NCBI RefSeq assembly: GCF_001870905.1
Contig: NZ_LNDC01000173.1
Location: 1 to 50,324 of the forward strand
Origin: Geitlerinema sp. PCC 9228
GTDB taxonomy: Bacteria > Cyanobacteriota > Cyanobacteriia > Cyanobacteriales > PCC-9228
Direction of reading: 5' to 3'
DNA length: 50,324 bases
Part shown: positions 17,757 through 26,498 of the stretch, piece after piece
Layout of the letters: every line of letters starts with the position of its first letter
Position numbering within the stretch: position 1 is the first letter of the stretch
Notes under the pieces: generated by a model
Told to the model about the DNA's origin: nothing
Databases searched by the model: none
Seen by the model: the letters and a program-made list of their open reading frames with translations, nothing else
Translations under genes and position numbers: made by a program

Positions 17757-18547
17757 GTGTCCACTTCTAATCGTGCTAACATCCACCAAAAAGCCTCCTC
17801 CGCAACCACGTGGCTTTCTGACCCCGCAATGCGCGACTTAGTTATATCGGTTGCAGGATTCTTTGTACTTTTCTGGTTAGCCCAACGTATCGAGCTAGTC
17901 GAGCAGTTGCACAATCTTACGCGGCAACACGAAGAGTGGGAGCTCGATGAGTTCCTGCTTGTCTTTTTAGTTTCTCCGATTTTTCTAGGCTGGTTTGCAG
18001 TTCGCCGATGGCAAGAATCACGCGTAGAACTTCAACGACGCCAACGCCGAGAGCAACAGCTCCAGGAGCGTACCCTCGAATTAGAAAATACCCTCAAAAA
18101 ACTGCAAGACACCCAATCCCAACTCATACAGCAGGAAAAAATGTCTAGTTTGGGACAATTGGTAGCTGGCATTGCTCACGAAATCAATAATCCCATCAAC
18201 TTTATTACTGGAAATATTGCTTGTGCCACAGAATACACCCAAGATTTACTGCTCAGACGGAAGCCATCAATATGGATCGCATTGCTATCCACATTCGCGA
18301 CAATGGTGTAGGAATTCCCAAAGAGCAACAAGGGAAAATTTTCGAGCCTTTCTTCACCACCAAACCGGTGGGAAAAGGAACTGGTTTGGGGCTGTCGATT
18401 TCCTACTCAATTGTGGTTGACCAACATGGTGGAGAAATCACCTGTTTCTCCCAGTCTGGAAAAGGTAGCGAATTCACAATTGAGATTCCCTGCTGCCTTT
18501 CATCAGATGCAAATGGGGTCAAACAGAATTCAAGGCCTCATCGGTAG
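17757..18547 (+). pseudogene. Histidine kinase gene broken by internal deletion and frame change
   Basis: The first frame (17757-18311) encodes two membrane segments, a coiled coil and an intact HisKA box ([18 protein letters not shown]), then reads YTQDLL and goes out of register. A second frame, shifted by two bases, resumes near 18255 with the end of an HATPase domain ([31 protein letters not shown]) to a stop at 18547. Compared with the intact related kinase at 20018, about 150 residues (roughly 450 bp) are missing between these points. The missing part includes the HATPase N-box (LNNAIDAL in the intact paralogue). The junction is near 18250-18258. Even if the frames were joined the product could not bind ATP normally. 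The N-terminal fragment alone could still be translated from the GTG. Confidence 0.9.
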
Positions 18548-18685
18548 CCAAGTTCGACAAATTGGGAATACAATTGAGCAACCAATCGCTCCTACTTTTT
18601 TGCATGAAAGCAATGGAGCTTGTGGTTTGTGTTTGTCAAGCCACAGTTTAGGGAACTGAGTTTTGCATTTGAGCGCAATAATTGT

Positions 18686-19822
18686 ATGCACCGTCGAACT
18701 TTGATGCAAAGTATAGTCGCTGGTAGTATTGTTGCTTTGACTGGCTGTCACCGAACGGATAGCCAATTTCAAAATCCTTCTATTTCAGCCAAGGAGGGCA
18801 TGCCAGCTATTTCTGCCTCTGCCTCTCCCTATATTCGCTGGCGAATGGCAACCAGCTGGCCGAAATCCCTGGAAATTGCTTTTGGCACGGCAGGGAAAAT
18901 TTGTCAGTTGGTGGGCATGATGACCAACGGTCGGTTTGCCATTACGCCTTATGCTGCCGGAGAAGTGGTTCCTGGTTTGGAGGTTTTGCATGGGGTTCGT
19001 TCCGGTACGGTGGAATGCGGGCATACTGCCAGCTATTATTATACCGATCGCAATCCAGCCTTGGCTTTTGGTACTTCTGTCCCTTTTGGTTTCAATGCCC
19101 AACAGCAAAATGCCTGGTTGTATGGGGGTGGGGGATTGGAACTCATGCAACGGCTGTATGCGGATTTTGGCGTTATTACCTTTCCTGCCGGCAATACAGG
19201 GGCGCAGATGGGAGGTTGGTTTCAAAAGCCTATTCAATCGCTAGCAGATTTGCAAGGTCTAAAAATGCGAATTCCTGGGTTGGGGGGTCAAGTGATGGCT
19301 CGTTTGGGGGTAGAAACGCTCACTTTGGCTGGCGATGAGGTGTTTCCGGCGCTGGCATCGGGAAAGATTGATGCGGCGGAATGGGTAGGGCCTCACGAGG
19401 ACGAGCGTTTGGGATTGTATAAAATTGCTTCTTATTATTACTATCCGGGATGGTGGGAACCGGGAACTACGTACGAGTTGCAGGTGTCTCGCGCTGCCTG
19501 GAATAAATTGCCTGGGGAGTATCAAGAAATCCTGAAAGCGGCAGCGATGGTTGCAAATATGGATATGTTGGCTCGATACGAGGCAGCTAATGGTGAAGCT
19601 TTATATCGTTTGCTTCTGGGGAATGTTCAACTGAAAGAATATTCGCCAGAGATTCTTCAAGCAGCTCGTCAGGAGGCATGGGATCTTTATGCAGATATCG
19701 CCCGGGGTAATGCGACTTTTAAGCAAGTATACGAGCAGTGGCGTTCCTATAGAAAACAAATTTTGCAATGGCATCGAATTAATGAACTCAGTTTCGCTCG
19801 TTTTGCCTTTGCAAAAGTATAA
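18686..19822 (+). CDS. TRAP transporter-type substrate-binding lipoprotein (DctP family)
   Basis: A 378-residue extracytoplasmic solute receptor. The ATG at 18686 gives a short signal peptide with the lipobox ALTGC (Cys21), so it is lipid-anchored. Family features include WRMATSWPKSLEIAFG near the start of the mature part, AAGEVVPGLEVLHGVRSGTVECGHTA, LQGLKMRIPGLGGQVM and DAAEWVGPHEDERLG. These suit the TRAP subgroup for 2-oxo acids and related carboxylates, though the ligand is not provable. No small (DctQ) or large (DctM) membrane subunit is adjacent. The gene sits between a broken histidine kinase and an intact one on the same strand, so a sensory rather than transport role is possible. Confidence 0.88.
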   Translation: MHRRTLMQSIVAGSIVALTGCHRTDSQFQNPSISAKEGMPAISASASPYIRWRMATSWPKSLEIAFGTAGKICQLVGMMTNGRFAITPYAAGEVVPGLEVLHGVRSGTVECGHTASYYYTDRNPALAFGTSVPFGFNAQQQNAWLYGGGGLELMQRLYADFGVITFPAGNTGAQMGGWFQKPIQSLADLQGLKMRIPGLGGQVMARLGVETLTLAGDEVFPALASGKIDAAEWVGPHEDERLGLYKIASYYYYPGWWEPGTTYELQVSRAAWNKLPGEYQEILKAAAMVANMDMLARYEAANGEALYRLLLGNVQLKEYSPEILQAARQEAWDLYADIARGNATFKQVYEQWRSYRKQILQWHRINELSFARFAFAKV

Positions 19823-19826
19823 AGAC

Positions 19827-20000
19827 TTAACGTGTCACAATTGGATATAATTCAAAGGATAGAACTGTGAAATAGCCAGGATAGCCATTTTCAACCAAAT
19901 AAATGCCTTCAGGTTGCGATCGCGTATATCGCGTGTAGGCAAACGGTTTCTCTTGAGCTGGTCGAAAGGTATTTGCCCAATCGCTAGAAGTACTCACCAT
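19827..20000 (-). CDS. Possible 57-residue small protein or gene remnant
   Basis: An ATG-started frame on the minus strand, convergent with the TRAP lipoprotein gene and divergent from the kinase gene. The composition looks protein-like rather than random: SDWANTFRPAQEKPF, YTRYTRSQPEGIY, LVENGYPGYF. The frame stays open beyond the ATG into the 5' end of the kinase gene, so this may be the tail of a lost larger gene. No domain is recognised, and no clear ribosome site was identified. Low confidence. Confidence 0.25.
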   Translation of the reverse strand: MVSTSSDWANTFRPAQEKPFAYTRYTRSQPEGIYLVENGYPGYFTVLSFELYPIVTR

Positions 20001-20017
20001 TTCAATGAAAACACTAT

Positions 20018-22231
20018 ATGTCTGTTCGAGAAAATAAAAAACTTCTTCCTTTTTATCTGCGAAAATATTTTCCGACGTTTTTCCATTGGATGGAACGCGC
20101 CAACCATCTAAGCATTCGCGATAAGCTCAGTTTGGGGTTTGGCTTGTTGGTGGTGGTGACTTTTTTGGTGGTGGGTCGCAGCTACTTGGCTAGCATACAA
20201 GCGAACAAAACCATTAAACAAACTCAGGAATCTTACGCCCCCGCCGCGATCGCTTCTTCTACAGCTCAAAAAAATCTCTTGCGCATGCTTTCTAACTTAC
20301 GCGGCTATCTCGCTACGGGTAAATCTTCTTTCCGCGATCGCTATCAAGATGCCCGTCACAACTTTGAAAGGGACATTGCTGAACTGCAAACCCTGTTGTC
20401 TCAATCTCCCGCATCTTCAGAAAAACAAAACTTACAGGAACTTGCCGATACCTACAAAACTTGGTCGAAATTACCGGAACAACTATTTGCTCTATATGAC
20501 AATACCACCAACAACCAACCGGCGTTCCGAGTACTCCAGCAACAGGGAACGCCCCTGATTTCCAGAATTACTAGGGATACCAGCCAACTCATTGCCCTTC
20601 AAGAAAATAAAAATCTATCTACTTCCAAACAAGCCAAGCTTTTACAAGATTTGATTCAATTTCGCAGTGCTTTTTTGATTTCTGTTTCTTCCATGCGAGG
20701 ATATATCGTTACTCGCCATCCCTTTTTTCGTTCGGATTATATAACCCATATCAAAGAAAATCAAGAAATTTGGCAACGTCTGCAAAACCAGCAGTCGCTT
20801 TTCAATCCTAGCCAACAAAAACAATTTAAAAAGCTCACCCAGAACTGGAATCAATTGCGGGATTTAGAAGATACCATATTTGCAATTGTAGAAAGTGAAA
20901 AACATCGCCGGGATTTGTTTCTTCTCCGCACGGAAGCCGAACCTCAAGCTGAGAAAATGCTGGCACTTTTGGATAAAATTGTGACGATCCAGCAAACTAC
21001 ACTAACGCAAGAACTACAATCCGGTAGCAATGCTTTGTTTGCAGCTCAGTGGCAAATTTTGCTAGCCAGTATAGTCGCTTTTCTATTTGGTGGCAGCATG
21101 GCTTTGGTTTTACGACGGCGTATTGCCCATCCCATCGAACGTTTAACTGAGATGACGGCTTCCATGATGGGGGGGAACTTTCAAACACGCATTGATATCG
21201 AAACCCACGATGAGATTGGCAAACTAGCGGCAACCTTCAATAGCATGAGCGAGTCTTTGGCTCGTTCCCAAGCCCAACTCCAAGAATACAATCAAACCCT
21301 GGAAACCAAGGTTGTGGAGAGAACCCAGCAACTTGAAGCTAAAAACGTTCAACTTGCTGAAACCCTCCAAGAGTTGCAAAACACGCAAATGCAACTCATC
21401 CAAGCCGAAAAATTATCTGGTTTGGGGCAACTGGTGGCTGGGGTTGCCCATGAAATTAACAATCCCATCAATTTTATTCACGGGAATGTTATTCATACTC
21501 AGCAATACACCCAGGATTTGCTGGCACTTGTGGAGCTATATTGCCAGACCTATCCCGATGGCAATGCAGAAATTGAAGCGTTTGTGGAGGAGATCGATCT
21601 TCCGTATTTGCGCGACGACTTGCCCAAAGTGCTATCTTCTATGCAAGCTGGTACCGAACGCATTCGCAACATTGTACGTTCTTTACGGGTGTTTTCCCGT
21701 CTTGACGAATCGGAAATTAAAGATATTGACCTTCACGAAAGTATTGATAGCACGTTGGCGGTTTTCCAAAGTCGGTTGCAAAAAAATCGTACGGGGCTTC
21801 CCATTGATGTGGTTAAAGACTACGGTATGCTGCCATTCATTCGCTGTTATGCCGGTCAGCTCAACCAAGTATTTGCTAATATTCTCAATAATGCCATCGA
21901 TGCCTTGGAGGAAAAATTTTCCCGACCAGCTTTCGCCGATGCTCAGGCTACTTGGGAAGATTTCCCTATGATTCGGATCTATACGCGGGTAACAGATAGC
22001 CAATACGTTACCATTGGTTTTGTCGATAACGGGATTGGCATTCCCGAAGAAATCCGCCACCGTATTTTCGATCCCTTTTTTACCACCAAAACTGTGGGGA
22101 AAGGTACGGGATTGGGGATGTCAATTAGCCATCAAATTATTACTCAACAACACCAGGGGCAACTTCTTTGTTCTTCCATACCGAAACGGGGAACGGAAAT
22201 TACGATCTACTTGCCGATCCAGCAGACATAA
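20018..22231 (+). CDS. Membrane-bound sensor histidine kinase (HAMP-HisKA-HATPase)
   Basis: A 737-residue sensor kinase. The first membrane segment is about residues 37-57. A helical extracytoplasmic region of about 290 residues follows, resembling CHASE3/four-helix sensor modules ([22 protein letters not shown]). The second membrane segment is about 346-366. HAMP ([13 protein letters not shown] ... [12 protein letters not shown]), a coiled coil, HisKA with His478 ([14 protein letters not shown]) and a complete HATPase follow: N-box [34 protein letters not shown]. It belongs to the same subgroup as the broken kinase at 17757 and is its intact reference. No receiver domain or regulator gene is adjacent. 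Start is the ATG at 20018; an ATG at 20090 is a credible alternative. The TRAP-type lipoprotein upstream is a plausible sensing partner. Confidence 0.9.
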   Translation: MSVRENKKLLPFYLRKYFPTFFHWMERANHLSIRDKLSLGFGLLVVVTFLVVGRSYLASIQANKTIKQTQESYAPAAIASSTAQKNLLRMLSNLRGYLATGKSSFRDRYQDARHNFERDIAELQTLLSQSPASSEKQNLQELADTYKTWSKLPEQLFALYDNTTNNQPAFRVLQQQGTPLISRITRDTSQLIALQENKNLSTSKQAKLLQDLIQFRSAFLISVSSMRGYIVTRHPFFRSDYITHIKENQEIWQRLQNQQSLFNPSQQKQFKKLTQNWNQLRDLEDTIFAIVESEKHRRDLFLLRTEAEPQAEKMLALLDKIVTIQQTTLTQELQSGSNALFAAQWQILLASIVAFLFGGSMALVLRRRIAHPIERLTEMTASMMGGNFQTRIDIETHDEIGKLAATFNSMSESLARSQAQLQEYNQTLETKVVERTQQLEAKNVQLAETLQELQNTQMQLIQAEKLSGLGQLVAGVAHEINNPINFIHGNVIHTQQYTQDLLALVELYCQTYPDGNAEIEAFVEEIDLPYLRDDLPKVLSSMQAGTERIRNIVRSLRVFSRLDESEIKDIDLHESIDSTLAVFQSRLQKNRTGLPIDVVKDYGMLPFIRCYAGQLNQVFANILNNAIDALEEKFSRPAFADAQATWEDFPMIRIYTRVTDSQYVTIGFVDNGIGIPEEIRHRIFDPFFTTKTVGKGTGLGMSISHQIITQQHQGQLLCSSIPKRGTEITIYLPIQQT

Positions 22232-22340
22232 TCCCAGCAACGCCATCAAATAACAGTGCTTGCTCCCAAGAAATAAGAAAAAGTGCAGCTGCTATTTGTT
22301 TCGGTCTTGATGGCTGGACTTTGCTAGTCTGCATAATAGA

Positions 22341-22500
22341 AATGGCGGTTTTCCAATCCCCAAGTCAGGAAGAAACGAGAAGAGGTGCAACTTTTTTTTA
22401 ATTTCGGTCTGCTTGCCGAAGTCCCACTTGCACCGTATTCGATCGATCTCTTCTCGTAAACTGTTACCTACAATAGAGTTTAAGAGATTGGAACCGCCAT
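22341..22500. repeat. 160-bp nested imperfect palindrome
   Basis: Three pairs of arms nest symmetrically. The outer pair is 15 bp with a 2-nt bulge (22342-22358 with 22486-22500; ATGGCGGTT...CCAATC against GATTGGAACCGCCAT). The middle pair is 10 bp perfect (ACGAGAAGAG 22375-22384 with CTCTTCTCGT 22448-22457), continued by GGTGCAA/TTGCACC (22384-22390 with 22428-22434). The inner hairpin is TTCGG/CCGAA (22403-22407 with 22416-22420). It lies between the convergent kinase and ferredoxin genes and holds no open frame. It may be a structured RNA, a MITE or a large terminator. Confidence 0.6.
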
Positions 22501-22587
22501 GCCCTCAGCAGATAGATCGTGGTTGTGCCCTAGCAGGTTTTCCTGGTGAGAAAGTATTTTTTTCTAGGAAAACAGCTATTCGGATTT

Positions 22588-22624
22588 ACTGAAGGCGGGG
22601 TTGTGGAAACCCCGTTGCTTCAGT
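22588..22624. terminator. Hairpin downstream of ferredoxin gene
   Basis: A strong hairpin, ACTGAAG/CTTCAGT (22588-22594 with 22618-22624) plus CGGGGTT/AACCCCG (22596-22602 with 22608-22614), with a small asymmetric internal loop. It sits about 50 bp past the ferredoxin stop, between convergent genes. No immediate U-tract follows on either strand, so its role as terminator is inferred from position. Confidence 0.5.
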
Positions 22625-22675
22625 CAGAGGTGCTACAACAGCGATCGCACCCCATGGGGAGCTGGCAACACCAGA

Positions 22676-22975
22676 TTAGTAGAGAGCTTCTTCTTGGTGG
22701 GTTTCGATTTTGCAGTTAGAACGAGGATAGGCAACGCAAGTCAAAACAAAGCCAGCCTCGATTTGGTCGTCGTCTAGGAAGGATTGGTCGGACTGATCGA
22801 TTTCTCCTTCTAGGAGCTTGCCAGCACAGGTGGAGCAAGCACCGGCACGGCAGGAGTAAGGTAGATCGAGACCTTGCTCTTCAGCCGCATCAAGGATGTA
22901 TTCGTCTTCGTCTACCTCGATAGTGGTGTTGAGACCTTCATCTTCGTTAACCAGGGTAACTTGATAGGTTGCCAT
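22676..22975 (-). CDS. petF: Plant-type [2Fe-2S] ferredoxin
   Basis: A 99-residue soluble electron carrier. In cyanobacteria this type takes electrons from photosystem I and passes them to FNR, nitrite reductase, thioredoxin reductase and bilin reductases. Cluster ligands are Cys42, Cys47, Cys50 and Cys80, within [15 protein letters not shown] and LTCVAYP. The acidic N-terminal half ([18 protein letters not shown]) and the C-terminal THQEEALY are typical of the main photosynthetic ferredoxin, so it is probably PetF rather than a specialised paralogue. The ATG has a GAGGAAC ribosome site. Confidence 0.95.
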   Translation of the reverse strand: MATYQVTLVNEDEGLNTTIEVDEDEYILDAAEEQGLDLPYSCRAGACSTCAGKLLEGEIDQSDQSFLDDDQIEAGFVLTCVAYPRSNCKIETHQEEALY

Positions 22976-23015
22976 AGTTTTGTTCCTCTAACGTAATTGG
23001 TTACAACAGTCGTCT

Positions 23016-23073
23016 GACAACGGTTGTCTATCCAGACAGAAAGCTAACTTAGACCTGCTACTTCTTAAGCAGG
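23016..23073 (-). promoter_or_regulatory. Palindromes in the ferredoxin upstream region
   Basis: Two small dyads lie 40-100 bp upstream of the petF start. GACAAC-G-GTTGTC (23016-23028) is a perfect palindrome framed by GTCTG/CAGAC. CCTGCT/AGCAGG (23054-23059 with 23068-23073) forms a hairpin with an 8-nt loop. Either could be an operator or leader-mRNA structure. The promoter itself I could not place. Confidence 0.35.
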
Positions 23074-23595
23074 CGGTTCTTTTGTCCTCTCTATTTTGAT
23101 ACTAGGGGAAAATTTGCAATTTGCAATCCTCTGGATCGAAATTTCCTCAATGGTTTTTATAATATTTTCTGTTATTTTCATCCTAATTACTTATAGATGG
23201 ATCGTTCAATCCCACGGAAGCAACCAATGCTACCAACCGGCGATCGCCCACGATCTATCCCTTGCTGGCGGGCATGCGGTGGGTTTTTCCTGGCAGAGTT
23301 TTCTAGAAGGATTTTTTTGGCACCATCCCTGAGAAATGGCTGGTGGTGGTTCGGTGGACTCTCTGTCAACCGAACCTAGAAATATTTATTCTTAATCGTT
23401 GTCGATCGCAAACATAAGTAGAAATCCACCTATTATTAGTAATAAACGTCCCCAATCGTGGTAAAATAATCAATTCAATGCTCCTATTTTTGATGGTTCT
23501 TTCAAATATTGGCAGCCACCCCCGAGGGCAAGCAGGCGCTCCCAGCTTTGTTGCCGGAGGTGGGGGCTGGTAGGTTTGCTCCTGGGAGGTTTCTC
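23074..23595. other. Intergenic region between petF and bvdR
   Basis: About 520 bp between divergent genes. A 78-codon frame from a TTG at 23096 (ATG at 23150) has one strongly hydrophobic stretch (MVFIIFSVIFILITY) and could be a tiny membrane protein, but an overlapping frame is equally open and there is no family support. I leave it uncalled. The bvdR ribosome site GGGAGGT is at the right edge. Confidence 0.4.
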
Positions 23596-24630
23596 ATGAC
23601 CAATGACATCCAATGGTCCATTTCACCCCCGGTTCGGGTGGGCCTGGTGGGAACTGGATATGCCGCTAAAGTGAGGGCCGAAGCTTTGCAAGAGGATGGG
23701 CGATCGCAGTTGGTCGCTGTCAGCGGGCACACCTGGGAGAACACGGTCAGCTTCAGTCAAACCTACGCCACCACCCCAGTGGGGTCGTGGCAGGAACTGG
23801 TAGAACGCTCGGATATTGATTTGGTGGTGATTTCCAACGCCAGCCAGGCACATGGTCCCATTGCCAAAGCTGCCCTGACCAACGACAAACATGTGGTGGT
23901 GGAATATCCCCTTGCCCTGGATGTGGCTACGGCGGAAGAGATTTTGCAATTGGCCAGGCAAAAACAAAAATTGCTCCACATAGAACACATCGAACTACTG
24001 GGGGGCTGGCATCAGATTACCCAGCAATATTGGGATGCGATCGCTGATGTCTTTTATGTGCGCTACAGCACCATCAACCCGGGCACTCCCACCCCCAACA
24101 AATGGAGCTACAACCGCCAGCTATTTGGTTTTCCCCTGATTGGTGCCCTTTCCCGCATCAATCGTTTGGTTTATTTTCTGGGTCCTGTTGCTACTGTCGC
24201 TTGCGAAGAAAAATACTGGCCCCTTTCCCAAGCTTCGCAAGATGTATATACAGCCTGCTTGGTTAGCGCTACCCTTAAATTTGACAGCGGTGCGATCGCC
24301 CACATTACCTACGGCAAGGGCGATCGATTTGCCCGGGCAGAACGCCAAATCCAACTCGACGGTGAAGGCGGTACGCTGATTGTAGACCGCGATCGCGCTT
24401 TTCTGGTACGAGGAAACGAACCCCAACCCCTGGAAATCGGTAGCCGTCGGGGATTGTTTGCCAAAGATACCCAAATGGTCCTCGACCGCCTGATCCAGGG
24501 AACGCCCCTCTATATTGATGCCGCCACCAGCGTGTACAGTTTAAAAGTGGCTGATGCTGCGCGTCGCGCCGCCGAAACTGGGCAAACTATGTCTGTAGAC
24601 CCCGCTTTTAGCATCCAGCTATTATCCTAA
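23596..24630 (+). CDS. bvdR: Biliverdin reductase BvdR (Gfo/Idh/MocA fold)
   Basis: Reduces biliverdin IX-alpha to bilirubin with NAD(P)H; in cyanobacteria it influences phycobilisome assembly. The 344-residue protein opens with a Rossmann motif (VRVGLVGTGYAAKVRAEAL). It then shows features recalled from the cyanobacterial BvdR group: HVVVEYPLAL, LLHIEHIELLGG, VRYSTINPG, FGFPLIGALSRINRL, YGKGDRFARAERQIQLDGEGGTL and GSRRGLFAKDT. These separate it from sugar-linked Gfo/Idh/MocA dehydrogenases. I chose the ATG at 23596 with GGGAGGT six bases upstream; the frame extends 29 codons further with no support. The next gene starts 6 bp after the stop, so the two probably share a transcript. Confidence 0.88.
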   Translation: MTNDIQWSISPPVRVGLVGTGYAAKVRAEALQEDGRSQLVAVSGHTWENTVSFSQTYATTPVGSWQELVERSDIDLVVISNASQAHGPIAKAALTNDKHVVVEYPLALDVATAEEILQLARQKQKLLHIEHIELLGGWHQITQQYWDAIADVFYVRYSTINPGTPTPNKWSYNRQLFGFPLIGALSRINRLVYFLGPVATVACEEKYWPLSQASQDVYTACLVSATLKFDSGAIAHITYGKGDRFARAERQIQLDGEGGTLIVDRDRAFLVRGNEPQPLEIGSRRGLFAKDTQMVLDRLIQGTPLYIDAATSVYSLKVADAARRAAETGQTMSVDPAFSIQLLS

Positions 24631-24636
24631 AGTCCT

Positions 24637-26163
24637 ATGCCCAGCGATCGCGTCTCCAGAAACAACGGTTCCGTCTTCAGCATTACCGCCAGTGGCGATT
24701 TGACCGAAGGAGGTACTTTATTTCCTTCTTCCCAGGGCAATACCGGTTTGTTCGTTATTTCCCGTGCCCCCGAAACTTCTCCTGCCGTCACCGTCAGCTT
24801 TGATATCTCCGGTAGTGCTGTTTTGGGCAGGGATTATACGCTAAAAAACGCCGACGAAATTACCGGCGACACCATCGAAGCCACGGTTCCTGTAGATGAA
24901 GACAACCCCGCCGGAGAAGTGAATTTGGTTCCGGTGAGATTTGAAGGGTCTGGCAGTGTCTCCCTCCCCAACGGTGCCACCAGCGCCACCCTTGCCATTA
25001 CCCCCGTTGATGACCAAGAAGCCGAAGCCAGCGAAACCATTTCTATAGAATTGCAACCCGGTGCCAACTATGCGGTGGGAACCCCCAGCAGCGCTACCAT
25101 ATCCATTAGCGACGATGATATTGCCAATCGCCCCGATGCTAGTACCATCGATAATTTTATTACAGGCAGTGCCAACAAGGATACTTTACAGGGAACTTCC
25201 GAAAGCGATCGCATCAATAGCAACGAAGGCAACGATGTGCTAATTGGTGGTAGCGGCAACGACGAACTCAACGGCGAGGAAGACAACGACCAGTTATTCG
25301 GCAACGATGGCGATGACTTCCTTGACGGTGGCGATGGCAACGATACCCTGCTGGCGGGTCGCGACGACGATGTGTTGGTTGATAGTGCCGGCAGCAACGT
25401 TTTGATGGGGGATTTGGGGAACGATACGGCCAGCGGTGGTGCTGATGAAGACTTGCTGTTTGGTAATGGCGGCAATGATGTTTTGGAGGGAGACGCCGGC
25501 AGCGATACCCTTTACGGCGGTCAAGACCGAGATGTTTTGCGCGGTAGTGGCGAAAACGACTGGTTGCAAGGCGATCGCGGCAACGATGCTGTGGAAGGGG
25601 GCATCGGGAACGATACGTTGTGGGGGAATGACGGCAACGACTTGTTAGATGGTGGCGACGGCGACGATACCCTCTATGGTGGTGAAGGAATGGATACTTT
25701 GCTGGGCAATGCCGGCGTGGGAGTTCTGGTGGGAGAAGGCGGCAGCGATCGCTTGTTGGGCGGCAGCGAAAATGATTTGCTCTTTGGCAACCAAGGGGAA
25801 GATACGCTAGGCGGCGAAGGGGGCAACGATACCCTTTACGGCGGGGCTGGCAACGATTCCATTGCTGGTGGCGAAGGAGATGATGTTTTGGCAGGCAATA
25901 CGGGTACTGCCGATACCCTGACTGGCGGCCCGGGAGAGGATTTCTTTGCTTTGCAACCTTTTGGCGGTCGCGCCGTTCTAGCAGATTTTACCGATGGTGA
26001 AGACCTGTTGCAGCTAACGGAAGGGTTAACCCGCGACCAGCTGGTTTTGGGGTTGGAGGGTGATTTCCCTGTGATTTACTTTACTGGCAGTGGCCAGGTT
26101 TTGGCAGAGTTGCCCACCCTGGAAGATATTGATGATATTGACAATAGCGATTTTGTGGTATAG
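24637..26163 (+). CDS. RTX-type calcium-binding repeat protein with Calx-beta domain
   Basis: A 508-residue acidic protein. Residues of about 15-165 form a Calx-beta-like domain (TVSFDISGSAVLGRDYTL, LPNGATSATLAITPVDDQEAEASETISIEL, SATISISDDD). From about 185 to 430 there are roughly two dozen glycine/aspartate nonapeptides of the GGxGxDxLx type that coil into Ca2+-binding parallel beta-rolls. The final stretch (AVLADFTDGEDLLQL ... LPTLEDIDDIDNSDF) resembles the C-terminal secretion signal of type I exported RTX proteins. There is no N-terminal signal peptide, consistent with that route, and no enzymatic domain. It starts 6 bp after bvdR; no transporter genes are nearby. It may be an exopolymer or surface protein. 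Confidence 0.85.
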   Translation: MPSDRVSRNNGSVFSITASGDLTEGGTLFPSSQGNTGLFVISRAPETSPAVTVSFDISGSAVLGRDYTLKNADEITGDTIEATVPVDEDNPAGEVNLVPVRFEGSGSVSLPNGATSATLAITPVDDQEAEASETISIELQPGANYAVGTPSSATISISDDDIANRPDASTIDNFITGSANKDTLQGTSESDRINSNEGNDVLIGGSGNDELNGEEDNDQLFGNDGDDFLDGGDGNDTLLAGRDDDVLVDSAGSNVLMGDLGNDTASGGADEDLLFGNGGNDVLEGDAGSDTLYGGQDRDVLRGSGENDWLQGDRGNDAVEGGIGNDTLWGNDGNDLLDGGDGDDTLYGGEGMDTLLGNAGVGVLVGEGGSDRLLGGSENDLLFGNQGEDTLGGEGGNDTLYGGAGNDSIAGGEGDDVLAGNTGTADTLTGGPGEDFFALQPFGGRAVLADFTDGEDLLQLTEGLTRDQLVLGLEGDFPVIYFTGSGQVLAELPTLEDIDDIDNSDFVV

Positions 26164-26293
26164 AGGCGATTTTTATTTTGTAAATAAATGTAAATATACG
26201 CGCCAAAAGCACGTATTTGGGATATCATAAAAGATGACATAGGGTGAGTTTCCTCGCCGTAAAAAAGGGGGAGTTTAATAGGACACTCCAACC

Positions 26294-26430
26294 CAAACAT
26301 CTAGCCTGCGCGAAAATATTTTTATTATTTTTGCCCAGATTAGATGTTTGAGCGAAACGTCCTCAAAAAAATATGTTTCCCCTACGGTGCAGAACAGAAA
26401 AAATTTTTCCTTTGCACCAACGAGTTATTA
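26294..26430. terminator. Hairpins in the region after the RTX gene
   Basis: Between the RTX gene and the convergent frameshifted gene (26164-26498) there are two inverted repeats. CAAACATCTA/TAGATGTTTG (26294-26303 with 26341-26350) is a perfect 10-bp pair with an AT-rich 37-nt interior. A second hairpin near 26386-26418 has GGTGCA/TGCACC ends and an A6/T5 core. Either may end transcripts; no gene is present here. Confidence 0.35.
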
Positions 26431-26498
26431 AATTTTCAATATACCGATAGAATACCAACAAAAAGGAATTTTGTCAAGAAAACCTTTTACCGAAATAG

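Noticed and set aside
23096-23332. 78-codon frame with a hydrophobic stretch between petF and bvdR
   Set aside because: TTG start, no ribosome site, competing overlapping frame and no family resemblance; not strong enough to call.
23596-24630. Sugar or inositol dehydrogenase of the Gfo/Idh/MocA family
   Set aside because: Motifs through the substrate domain follow the cyanobacterial biliverdin reductase group instead.
24637-26163. RTX toxin (cytolysin)
   Set aside because: Only calcium-binding repeats and a Calx-beta domain are present; no acyltransferase, pore-forming or enzymatic domain and no adjacent type I secretion genes.
26294-26350. Second MITE family end
   Set aside because: Only a 10-bp inverted pair with no second copy in the window; a transcription end signal is the simpler reading.
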